64,000 nucleotides of DNA, taken from the NCBI GenBank assembly GCA_050084985.1, contig JBITNC010000001.1:48236001-48300000 (forward strand). Reading direction: 5' to 3'. Made by a program: the position numbers and the translations under genes. Positions 12,160 to 23,322 of the stretch are shown one piece after another. The notes below the pieces were generated by a model. It saw only the letters and a list, made by a program, of their open reading frames with translations. It ran no database searches and had not been told where the DNA came from. Source of the stretch: Nageia nagi (taxonomy: Eukaryota > Pinophyta). Within the stretch, counting starts at the first letter, position 1, and each line of letters opens with the position of its first letter.

Positions 12160-15060
12160 ATAAGCTTTAATGAAAAACTTCTTCCATTCATCTAATCCAA
12201 GGTTTGATTTATTCCCAATAATGCCAAATATTTTTAAGTACAAAGGAACTAACAATATTGAAGGGAATAAGGGTAATTAAAACAAAAGGGATATTAAACC
12301 ACTTCCAAGCAATTTGATCATAGAGAAGATAAGAAGCAATGGAATGAGAATGAAATAAGAAAATAGGAATTTCAAAGCTTCATTCCCCTTGAGAGCTCAA
12401 ATGATCCATTTGGCACACAAGGCTAATCCTTGTCTTTACAATCTAGGAGACCCATATCACCAAAGTTCTTAGGGAGATACTAATTATCCCAAGTAATTCT
12501 ATGGAATCATTTCCTTTTATCAGATGTATACCAAAGGAAATTCCAAAGAATCTTATTGATCTTTTGGTAGCATAGTTGAGAGAGAACCCAAAAAGAAGAA
12601 TAATAGACATGGGTAGTAGCCAAAACCTTAGAATAAATTTAAAATTTCTCTAAAAGGGAGAGTTTATTTTTTATCCAAAAATCCATTTTTCCTCCACTTG
12701 AGAATAATAATATTTGTTAGATTTGTAGGGAAACACTAGAAGCCAAAAATGATTCCTAGAAATTTAAAAATTTCACCAAGTTGAATCTTATACCATTAAA
12801 ATATGGCTAACAAATCCAGAAGGGGAAATAAGGATTGCATGAAATATGAGGTTTTCCTCCAATAAATACTAGAACTAGAGGCCTTAAAGAATATATAAGC
12901 AAGTAAGATCCTAATTGAGAGATTATTTCTCTTCCTTGATTGTCCAAAATAATTGTCAAAAAGTGACCATTAATTAGTTATCCTTAATTGTTAAGAAGGG
13001 AAATAACTTTTACTAATCCTCAAGAAACCTTGTTTACAATTAGGTTGCCAAAAGATTATGCACTAAGAATATATAAAGGTTATGTAAGAAATAAAACCTC
13101 ACAACCAAATTTGAAAATACATATAACTTTAGTTTGGGAGCCATTAATATTAAGTATTATTGACATATTTATTAACAAATTACAAATAAATTGAAGAAAT
13201 CTAGAGCCAAAACTGAGTTCTTGTAACATTGAAAGAATAAAGTATGATTCAATTTTGTCATATCCATTCTCAAATTAAATTTTAACAAAAAGCATATGTT
13301 TTTCATTATATCATGTCCATTCCATAGCTTCCCAAATTTTTAATATATTGTCAAGAAAATAATGGCCTTGAATAAAGCCAACCTATTTTGATATGAAAAT
13401 TAAGGGGAGAAGGAGACAAATCTTCAAAGCTAAGGCCTTAGTAATGATCTTGTAACAAGAATTGATCAAAGTTATAGGTATCCAATTGGTGATGAGATTC
13501 TAATCATCAAGTTTAGGGATGAATGTGAAATTTTCTTTATTGATGATATCTCCTAAAGAACCTATGATCAAGGCTTATTTATAAACTTTAAGGAAATCAG
13601 GACCAACCATGTCTATTTTTTTTTATAAAATTCATAAGGAAAACTATCAACGCTTGGAGCCTTATTATTTTCCATTTGAGAAAGGGCCTTAATAAGATAC
13701 TCTAGAGAGAGGGATTTATCAAATATTTCCCTCAAGGAGGAAAATAGTTTAATAGGAACACCATCTTTGTAGTAATTAATTATCTCTAATATCTTAAGAG
13801 TAAGTTATTAAACTACAAAAACTTGGTTATAATGGGTGAAAAAGGCTTTAGAGATACCTTTCAAGTTTGTAATTCAATCCCTAATACTTAGAGAGTTTTG
13901 AATTGGGTGGCTTGTATAGGTGGCCTAAGTTTCTAAAAAATAATACTTTGGAAACTTTATTCGTAATTTTGAACTAGGAGAGACAAGCTTGAATTTGAGC
14001 TCCCCTGGCTTCATAGAGTTCCATCAACTTAATTTTATATCATGAAGAAATAAAAGGAGAGGCTTTTAATTGGATAGTGTCTTAATAAAACTCTTTTTTT
14101 AGAGTATCATTAGATTAACATTAAAATTTGACCATATTTAAACCTAAATTTTGTAAGATAATGGTGGTATACGAAATATTATCATTCCACCACTATATCC
14201 ATCCTGGATCTCCTTTTGGTCTAGGGATAAGATTTCAAACCCATTGAATATAACCAACATGATAGGGCTTTGCAAGAAAGACATGTTAAGGAATAATTGA
14301 TACTTAAAATGTCAAATAGGATGAGAATTGAAAATAATGTATAAAACAATAATAGAGTAATCGAATAAAGTATTTCTAGAAACAAATTGGAAAAAAGGGG
14401 TAGAAAGTGATTAATGAAAAAAATGAAAGTGTGAATGATAAAAAAAATAGTCCAATTAAGCCTTTTCAAAATAAGAGCATAATCAACTTGAAAATTCGAC
14501 TAGGTGAACAATAAATCTTTAGGTAAATCTTGTGAAAAAAAGAAGCATTATGATCAGAGAAAATTAGTTTATTTTGAAAGAAATACTTGACTCCCTAGCA
14601 TTCCATCACATAGGTAAATGAATAATCTTATTTATCACTTTCTCAATCATATTAAGGTCCTCATAAACCACCCACATTGTAGGTCATAGAGGAAATGTAA
14701 GCTAATGCCAAATCTCACACCATTCCAAGGCACAAGTAGAGGCATAAACATTGAAAATTTCAAAGGATATTTTATTAATTTTTAATATCATTCAAATCAC
14801 CTAAGTGGAAGGGTTCACCACCAAAGATACCAAATGAGGAACCTAACACTATGTAATAAAGGTGACTACACCACCTTTACTAATGGGTGATTAGTATGAA
14901 AAATTCTATCATTCTACTATAAAAAATAACAAGTACTTTACAAAATAAAATCAATAATTTTAACTTCTTGCAAGCATAAAAAATTCTATCTTACCCATAT
15001 GGAAAGTAATATACTCAAACTAACAATGAAAACTATAGTTTTGGACTTGATTTATTAGCT
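12160..15060 (-). mobile_element. L1-like LINE, decayed (EN and RT)
   Basis: A LINE copies itself by target-primed reverse transcription using an AP-type endonuclease and an RT. On the minus strand, in order: an endonuclease fragment with FLCLQEVK (near 14.98 kb), then WVVYEDLNMIEKVINK (near 14.65 kb, fitting the catalytic 'G-D-F-N' block with G to E and F to L). In the RT region, NFTFIPKLDD and ITNWIPITLINSCYKIITKA lie near 13.5 kb, GFIQGHYFLDNILKIWEAME near 13.35 kb, and MLFVKI-stop-FENGYDKIES follows. A C-terminal segment KINKILWNFLWYTSDKRK with GDMGLLDCKDKD follows near 12.5 kb, continuing to about 12.16 kb. Many stops and frameshifts interrupt it. ORF1 and the N-terminus were not found; copia A begins at 15412 on that side. 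Open frames at 12988-13194 and 14221-14469 are shadows of this element. Confidence 0.8.
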
Positions 15061-15411
15061 CTATAATATTCTAGGAGAATAAAATCATTGCAAATGGTCA
15101 AGGATCATATCATCTTTCAAAAATTTGAAGTATTATAGAGGCTCAAGAGAATTAAATAAATTTAAGAGAAATTATTCATGATTCTCCTAAAGAAACTTAT
15201 TTTTTCAATTCTTCTCTAGAGGTAAAAGGGGATATATCATGTAGCAAAATCTTAGCATGTGAACTAGATGGGACTTCTTAAATTATATGAGTGCCCCCAA
15301 TTACACTTCTATAATAGTAGAATTACTAGTAGGCAATGAAAAAGGAGGGGACATTAAAAGGTATGATATTCCTTTTAAAGGTCGATTACCCAACCTTTCT
15401 TTGATGGAATT
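15061..15411. other. Flank between LINE and copia A
   Basis: Probably decayed 5' LINE sequence on the minus strand, as it directly adjoins the endonuclease segment. The plus-strand frame at 15287-15508 runs into the copia LTR and is not a gene. TTCTT at 15407-15411 is the left candidate target-site duplication of copia A. Confidence 0.35.
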
Positions 15412-15902
15412 AAGACTAAAGACCCAATTCCTATATGCCCAAGATTATATGAAACCTCTCTTAAACATCAATACTCAAAGCATAAAAATTCTCATAAATT
15501 GGTACTGATATAAAGCAGTTCCTCCAACCATGGAAGTACATCCACTAATTAGGATCTTTCTCATTCACAAATATAACTCTCTTATAATACCTCTTTCTTC
15601 CTCTCCTAAGACTAATCCTAGAGCATAAAGTTTCTTCAAATTTTTAGCGTATGATCACAAGAAGGGGGCCTTATATTTATATGCCAAATTCCTCCCTTGG
15701 ATAGTCCTTTTAACCATTGTAAAAACATATGACATGCTTCATCCTTTTACCCAAGGGGCATGCTCATGAGAAGGAGTGTAGGACAAGTTACATTGTCATA
15801 TTCACTTAAATACTTAAGGCATCTAGGAATGTCCTTAAGTATTGGTGAATTTACAAGAAGAACCTTACAAAACCTTACAATAATGCATTGTACATTTCAA
15901 CA
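15412..15902 (-). repeat. Copia A 3' LTR
   Basis: Reads TGTTGAAATGTACAATGCATT... to ...CCATCA on the minus strand, with TG/CA ends. It aligns along its length with 22823-23322; the outermost 50 bp at the CA end are identical between the two. Carries a TATAAATAT-type box near 15,675 like the other family LTRs. Confidence 0.9.
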
Positions 15903-15920
15903 CTCCCCCTTAATACAAGA
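15903..15920 (-). other. Copia A polypurine tract
   Basis: Minus strand CTTGTATTAAGGGGGAG directly abuts the TGTTG start of the 3' LTR, the expected site for plus-strand priming. Confidence 0.75.
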
Positions 15921-16686
15921 TTAGGATAGAGTGAAGAAGAGAGGAGAATGAGAGAGTAAAAGAGAGTTTCCTTCCAAAGAGATACAATTAGAGATGAGAA
16001 ATTTTATATCTTTATGAAGTAAGCAAGATCTTAGTTTGATACTAATTACTTTACCATTCTAAAAAATGGTTTACAATACAATCATTAACCATAACTAGTT
16101 TCAATGTACATAAAGTAGTCATCCAAATGGAAGTTGATATGATAAGCCTTCATACCTAAAGTAACTAACCTATAATCTCAAGAAGAAATTTGCAACCTAT
16201 AGACAACTAAAAAAATAAATATTAGTTAAATGCAACATATCAACAAATATAAATGAATCAAGTAATACCATTCATAAATTGATTAATGATGCACTATAAG
16301 TCATCACAAAGATGCTAAGCCAATGCTCATAGTCACCTATTGTATACAAACTATGAGTTGATTATCATCACAAATAGAGCATGAAAAAATGCACATATGA
16401 TTTTTTCACATATGGATAGCTAAATAATACTAAAAGACACATACAATTTCCTTACATATGGATAACTGAATAGTACAAAAAATATCCATCATATGCACAT
16501 ACAATTTCCTCCCATATGAATAATAAAAAAGTGCTAATGATAGTCTATTATATGCTCAAGGTATACAAATAGTTCATCACACATGGAGAACTAGCTAAAA
16601 AGCTACATATACAAATCAATACTCTACAACCAAAATTCCTCCTAGGGTTGAAGTTATCATCACAAACTTGAATTCAACACAAGAAT
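15921..16686 (-). other. Copia A 3' non-coding region
   Basis: About 0.77 kb between the pol stop and the LTR-proximal polypurine tract, unusual for plant copia elements, in which the pol end normally abuts the LTR. It holds tandem repeats (16392-16555) and, at its pol side, a second polypurine tract (16695-16708) inside the last codons of pol. Confidence 0.6.
16392..16555 (-). repeat. Tandem repeat in copia A 3' region
   Basis: About three diverged copies (roughly 48-58 bp) containing CACATATG...CATATGGATAACT-like words. Related two-copy arrays are at matching positions in D (54582-54681) and E (57752-57840), so the repeat belongs to the family. Confidence 0.6.
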
Positions 16687-19600
16687 TCAAACTTCACTCC
16701 CCCTTGAGAGAAACTTCACTAACTTGATAGAATCCCTAAGCCTACAAAATTAAGCTTTAGGAAAGGGTTTAGTGAATAAATCAATAGAGTTCATGAAGAA
16801 TGGAAAATATTGCAAGTGTATGATACCATCTAGAACCTTCTCCTTGATGAAGTGTACTTGGATTTGAACAAGTTTTATTCTTTGACAAAAAATATGATTA
16901 TTAGGTAAAGAAATAATTGATTGATTATCTAAGGAAATCTAAGATGAGTGAACTTCCTCATATCCAATTTCTTTTAGAAGATTCCTAAGCCAAATAGCTT
17001 CTTCGGCTACTAAAGACATGGCTTGGTATTCAAATTTCATGGTGGAAATAGAAATAATAGGTTGCTTCTTAGAAAATCAAGAGATAGCATCTAAACTAAT
17101 GCTAAACACATACAAAAAGGTTGATTTCATATCATCTCTATCTCCCCCATAGTCAAAATCTGAGAACATTGAAAGAATAAATGAGGGTAACTTGGAATAG
17201 TTGAAAGCAAGATCCTTCGTTCATGTAACATACCTTAAGATTTGGTTAACAATATTGAATTGATCAACATAGAATTTTTGCATAAACTGTACCATTAGAT
17301 TTACTACAAAGGTAATATCTAGCTTGGAGATAGTCAAATACAATAGATTACTAATTAATTGCCTATAAGAAGTAGCATCTACCAACTGAGAGTTGGAGTT
17401 AAGAGATAGAGTGACTCTAGGAGAGACTAGGATCGTGGTAGATTTGCACTCATCCATTCCAAACTTCTATAAAATTCTTGAGATATACTTGGATTAAATA
17501 AGGTAATTATAATCCTTGTATTGATACACTTGCATACCAAGATAGTAGTGCAAAAGACCAAGTTTAGTCATTTCAAAAGTTACCTTAAGTTTGGATATGC
17601 AATCTTATATGATTTCATCACTATTTCTAGTACTAGAAGATCATCCAAGTAAAGGAAAATCAAGATCAAGCCTTGTCCTTAATTGAGCATATATATATCC
17701 AAGTTGGAGAAGCACTTGGAGAATTCAATATCTTCAAAATAACTTAAAATCTTCTTGTACCAAGCTCTAGGTGCTTACTTAAGTTCATATAATGACTTCT
17801 TTATCTTGCACATAAAGAACTCTTTTTCTTCCAAAATAAACCCTTCTATTTTATTCATATATATTTTCACATTTAAGTCACCATCAAGTAACATACTTTT
17901 TATATCGAGTTGAAAAACCTTATAACCTTGAGCTGCTAAAAGAGCAAGGATTATCCTAACAGTGGGCATATTTTCCATAAGATCAAAGGTTTCTCCAACT
18001 AAATTGTACTTTATTTTGTAAATCTACTTATTTTCAATCACATTCATCTCATTAGGATAAGGAACCAAGTCCAAAGTTTCATTTTTCATAAGCTCCTCAT
18101 ACTCAACTTTTATGGCTTCCATCCAGCACTCATGCTTTAAAGCTTCCTTCAATGATGAGAGCTTATTTTTATTATCAATTTTGACAAATAAGGATTTATT
18201 TAAGGTCATAAATCTTGTTATCCTCTATGTTGGAGAATTTTTCTCATGAGGTAACTTATCTACATTGATATCCAACAAATTAGGTGCAACTAAAGGGTCA
18301 TCTAGATCATCAACATCCTCATTAGAAGAAAATTTCGTGGGAAGTTCATTGAAATTTATATCCCTCAAAATGAACACTTCTCTATATGATAAATACTATA
18401 TCCTATTGCCTCTATGTTGATAATCATAGCCCATAAAGATGCACTTTTCAGATCTCTTGTCCAACTTCTTCTTTTTCTCAAGAATAATGTAGGAGAAGGC
18501 TTCACAACCAAAAAATTTAAAGTGAGATATGTTAGGTTTATTTCCTATATATACCTAAAAATTAGTTTTATTCTAAATGCATTTTATGGAAAATCTATTC
18601 AAGGTATAAGTTGTAGTGCTTATAGCTTCATCCCATAAGAAACTAGGAAGATTTCCCAACATGCATCTAGCCATCTTCATGATTGTCCTATTTTTCTTTT
18701 ATACAACACCATTTTATTGAGGGGTGTAAGGAATCGTAAACTTTATCTTGATCCCATACTTGGCACAATAGTTATTAAACTCATTAATGTTATACTCACC
18801 CCCATTATATGATCTCAACATCTTGATTTTAAGGTTAGTTTGATTTTCAACTAAGGCCTTGAAATCTTTGAACCTATCAAAGGTTTGATCCTTTTGCTTA
18901 AGTAGATAACCAAATATCATCCTACTAAAGTAATCAATGAATATTAAGATATAATATGCTCTCCTAAGTGAAGAGGTTGGATTTCCTTTTTCATCTTATC
19001 TTTTTCAAACCTTTATCTATTCATCTTTCCTAGGATTCACTTCTTACATATACCAACTATGGGCAATATCAAAGGCAAACCTTCCACAAGTTTTTGGTAT
19101 TTCATGATTTGATTACTTTTGTAGTTAAGGTTCTCTAAACATTGGTGCTATAGATGGCCTCTAAAGTAAACATTCATAGAAAGGTACATCTTTATTAGAA
19201 TCCATAATGTACATATCATATTTCATTGATCCTTTCACCAAAATGCTAAGTCCCTTCTTAATGCACCAAGCATTTGAGTTTAACTCGAATGAGTATCCTT
19301 TCCTTGCAACTTGAATTATGAAAAGTAGGTTCATACTTAGCTTAGGCACATAGAGCATATTTTCAAGAACCTTTCTATGAATCATCACACTTCTAATCCC
19401 TTGGATTTCAAAGATTGAATTATCACCTATCATAACTGCATCATTTTTATGCTTTTGAAAATTTTCGAACTTATCCTTTTTAAAGCACATATGATTAGTG
19501 CATCTAGAGTCAACAATCCAATCAATCAAAAAAGTATAAAACATGAAGTAAATACCACAAACAAAACTAGCTTTAATATTTTCTTCCCTTTGAAATTCTT

Positions 19601-20446
19601 CATATTTTCATTTCCCTTATTTTGTTTCTTCTTAAAGTAGTCAAATTCTTTGTGACCATAGTCACCATAAAAGTTATGATTACTATCAAATTTTACCTTG
19701 GGATTTGGATTTTTTTCCTTGCTCTTTCTAACTCTTTGCTTATAATTTTTATATTCTTTCTTTTCAAACTTCTTCTAGGTAGTAGGAAAAAACTTTTTAT
19801 GATGCTTGAAATTCTTCTTGAAAGGATTTTTGGTTTCTCCTAGAGAAACATTGTTGTCCTTTGGAGAAGAGATTAATATCTTTTGTTAAGAGTTTCTTCA
19901 TGCTTCAGAATAAGTGTTGAAAGGTTCTTGAGAGAGAATACTTCTTCTTCATCATCAAGCCTAGTCTTAATAACTATCATAAAGTTACTAAACTTTGAAG
20001 AATGATAAAGACCATGAACTGATCATTGATTCAATTACATCCATAACCAACAAGTTAGGTACTAAGATCAATAATCATGTTCAAGTAAATGGAAACATTT
20101 TCATCTTCCCCTTAGCAATATTGAAGTAGATTTTAGAGAATGGTGAACCTTCTTAAAAGTTTGGACCCTAGGTAGATTTTCTTAAGCCTATCCTAAGATT
20201 CCTTTGTAGAGGTTGTGAAGATATCATAAGCAATACTTCATCTGATATTACATGGAAAATCATAGAGATTACTAACTCATTCTTTTGGTTGTAATCTTTA
20301 AGTGCCTTCTCTTCTATAGGAGTAACAAGATTCTCATTAACTATATTCCATAGTTTTCTTTCTTGCAATTCAACGTTCATTTGAGGCTCCCAAATGCCAT
20401 ATTTGGAACCATCAAGGATGTGATTGGGTAAGAAGGTGTCTCCCAT
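16687..20446 (-). pseudogene. Copia A gag-pol, decayed
   Basis: Gag starts MGDTFLPNHILDGSKYGIWE (20446). The zinc knuckle region (about 19,630-19,670) reads HNFYGDYGHKEFDY, with all three Cys replaced. Protease: WIVDSRCTNHMC, the active-site DSG reading DSR. GAG-pre-integrase: NMLYVPKLSMNLL. Integrase (about 18,650-19,150): LRSYNGGEY has Tyr where the catalytic Asp belongs; TPQ-stop-NGV follows. RT (17,220-18,010): KVFQLDIKSMLLDGDLNV; the catalytic box (about 17,640) reads YLDD rather than YVDD. RNase H (16,750-17,100): SKKQPIISIST. The end reads LVKFLSRGSEV then TGA, with the purine run encoding RGSE. Numerous stops and frameshifts; non-autonomous. Confidence 0.85.
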
Positions 20447-22810
20447 TTGCTACCAAAAGGTGAAAGTGTTAACCAATGTAATAATGTTAATTTTATGAAC
20501 CAAATTAATCAACCATACATGTTGAATTAATCATTCAAATTAACATTTGACCAAGGATAATAAAAAAGTGAGGTGTAAATTATTTAACCAATTTCACATA
20601 AGAAAAAATTTACAAATAAATCAAATGAGATATCCCATTCATATAACATTTTTCATAACCAAGTAACATAGTTGTAAAGAGGGTAAATATGAGGCTTGTT
20701 TTCTCATTTAAAATTAAGCCTTCACTTGGATGCCCATAGGGTGGAGCTTAGATCATATCAATCCTTAACCAGTTCCCCTTGGTCAATAATATACTCTCAC
20801 AAGGAGGAGTACTAACTATTTTTCAAGAGCATAATGTATGTTGGATTGGCCAAATTATTATCTTGATTAGATTTCAATTTATCCTTTTAGTTTATTGAGA
20901 TAATCCTTGAATGGACATGCGAACATGTGGTATCACTACACATGTGCCTTTTCACCTATATATAGTTATGTACAGACTAACAAAGGACTTAGGAGCAATT
21001 AAGAAGTATATACTTTACACTATTTGCATCATCATACTAAAGGCTCCAATCTAACTTTTCTTCCCCTTATGGCTCTCCAAATAAGTCATGTTGTAGAATA
21101 TGCATCCAAATGTGTTCATTTTAAGGGATGCACTTTTAATGTTTGCAATTTTGCAAAAAGTAAAAGCAAAGGTGCATAGCATAAAATAAAGTACATAAAA
21201 ATGATACATCATATATAATAATGAATCCTAAGAATCTAATGGGTTTTGCTACCAACCCTAAGATGATCTCTTTACAGTGGATGAGTTCATTATTTTAAGT
21301 AATAAAAAATGGAATCTCCCCCCTTTTTACTTAAAAATTTTGAACTTTAAGCAACATGTTCCCTTTTAAAAAATAGTTAGGTAAAAAAAAATATCATTGC
21401 AATTTTACCTTAGGAAAATAAATTAACTTTTATCATTAAGGAAAAAAAATTATATATTTATACCATAAAAATTGAGCACTAAAATAAATTACCACATTTT
21501 TACCTAGGTAAGCAATTATTAGAGGTACTTAAAAAATTATAATTTTTCTTTAGGGAAAATAATAATATCTCCCCCTCCTTCACTCTAAGTTAGAGTTATT
21601 AATGAAATATGATGGTATAAAAACCTTGCTTAGTAAGCAAAAAGTTTGGTAGGAAACTAAAAAACATAAAGACTTTGACAAGTTAAAAAAAAATATACAT
21701 CTACCACAGGAGAAATAGTGGAAGAATGTAAGTGGGTAGTGGAAAAAATGTAGGTAATGATAATTCCTAGAAAGTGGATGGTAAGGTATTTTTTTGCTAA
21801 ATGGAGTGGGCGTCATGAACTCCCCTTATGGGGATCGAGAGCTACCATGAGCCTCCCATAGTGGGGGTCATGGGCCGCAAGCCATCATGAGCTTCCTATA
21901 GTGGGGGATGCAAACTTAGCTACCATAATCCTCCCATAGTGGGGGCCATAAACTTGGCTATCATGAGCCTCCTATGGGGGCCACAAACTTGGCCACCATG
22001 ACCCTTTGCTAGTGGGAACCATGGAATTAGTCGAGAATAGGGTTGGGGGAGGGCCACATGCCCTAGCTACCTCCCGTTTCACTTGCAAAATAAAATTAAT
22101 ATGATTTTTTAAGTTCCTATCCATTTTAATTTTATATTTTAGAAAAAAATTATTATACTTATAGTTTTTCAAAAAGAACAATAGCCCCCTTTACTTATTT
22201 AAAAAAATGTAGCTCTTCTATAAAGCCCTTCCTTTTTTTGAAAATAAATTGCACATATTTTTTCTACATATGCTTCCCCCTCTCCCACCCCTCTCTTTGT
22301 TTCTAGAAATTTGATAAAACCTAGTTTAAATAAAACCTTTTCAAATGTATTTAGTTTTGCATATAGCTTTAATACATTGTGAATTGTAAATAAGAAAAAA
22401 CTTTGTACAAAATGGATACAAAATAGATTTACAAGTTTTACCTTCTTTAGATAATTAAGAAAAAGAATTTATAAGGTAAAAAATATTTTGGAAATTTATA
22501 ATAATTTATCAATAACAATATATTATTATTATTTTAAGCAATTTTATCAATAAAAATTAATTGTAACTAATAAAGGAATGTTAGTAAAAAATATTACACA
22601 ACAATAACATATTGTTATTTTGAAGCAAATTTTGCTAAAAAAGAAACTAACATAACAAATAAAATATTAGTATCATAATAAAATTTGAGAAAAAAATATT
22701 CAATAGGGTAGGAGTTTATAGCTTCAAAAACCTCTTTACCTTACTAAAGAACATGGAAGGTGTGGAGTGATCCTTCAAACAATATTAAGGAGGAGCCTTC
22801 ACACTAAGCT
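20447..22810 (-). other. Copia A leader, about 2.4 kb
   Basis: Non-coding stretch between the primer site and gag. Short open frames (21580-21816, 21972-22181) are not conserved in D. Contains a GC-rich minisatellite at 21811-22035. A leader this long recurs in D and so is a family feature. Confidence 0.6.
21811..22035 (-). repeat. About 38-bp GC-rich minisatellite in copia A leader
   Basis: About six diverged copies with the plus-strand core CATGAGCCTCCCATAGTGGG, then GGCCATAAACTTGGCTAC-like sequence. Much richer in G+C than anything nearby. D (48,580-49,080) and F (63,420-63,720) hold different GC-richer low-complexity DNA in the corresponding place. Confidence 0.7.
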
Positions 22811-22820
22811 CTTGATACCA
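22811..22820 (-). other. Copia A primer binding site
   Basis: Minus strand TGGTATCAAG two bases after the CA end of the 5' LTR, matching the usual TGGTATCAGAGC primer site complementary to initiator Met-tRNA. Confidence 0.75.
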
Positions 22821-22822
22821 AA

Positions 22823-23322
22823 TGATGGAATTAAGACTAAAGACCCAATTCCTATATGCCCAAGATTATATGAAAACTCTCTCAAAAATCAATACTCAAA
22901 GGATATAAAATGTCAAAAATTGACACTAATGTAAAGTGGTTCCTCCAACCATGGGAGTACATCCACTAACTAAGATCTTTCTCATTCATGAAGATAACTC
23001 TCTTACAATACCTCTTTCATCTTCTCCTAACACTAATCCTAGGGCATAACTTTTCTTCAAATGTTTGGTGTGTGATCATAAGGAGAGGACCTTATATTTA
23101 TAAGCTAAAATGCTCCCTTCAATCACTCATTTAACCATTGTACAAATACATGACATGCTTCACCCTTTTACCCAAGGACCATGCTCATGAAAAGGAGTGT
23201 AGGATAAGTTACATTATCATATTCACTCAAATACTTAAGGTATATAGGGATACCTTAAGTATTGATGAATTCACAAGAAGAACCTTACAAAACCTTGCAA
23301 TAATGCATTATACATTCTAACA
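22823..23322 (-). repeat. Copia A 5' LTR
   Basis: Minus-strand TGTTAGAATGTATAATGCATT to ...CCATCA, 500 bp, partner of 15412-15902. TATAAATATAAGG lies near 23,095 as promoter candidate. Confidence 0.9.

Larger units (their letters stand above)
15412..23322 (-). mobile_element. Copia element A, full-length, about 7.9 kb
   Basis: Ty1/copia order on the minus strand: 5' LTR (22823-23322), primer site, leader of about 2.4 kb, gag (start 20446), protease, integrase, RT, RNase H (stop 16687-16689), about 0.8 kb 3' non-coding, polypurine tract, 3' LTR (15412-15902). Flanks TTCTT (15407-15411) and TTCAT (23323-23327) match at 4 of 5 bases and are a plausible old target duplication. The LTRs differ at roughly one base in eight by eye, so the insertion is old. 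Same family as C, D, E and F. Confidence 0.9.

Noticed and set aside
14221-14469. Hydrophobic minus-strand frame, possible membrane protein
   Set aside because: Lies between the endonuclease and RT of the decayed LINE; Phe/Leu-rich content follows from A/T richness.
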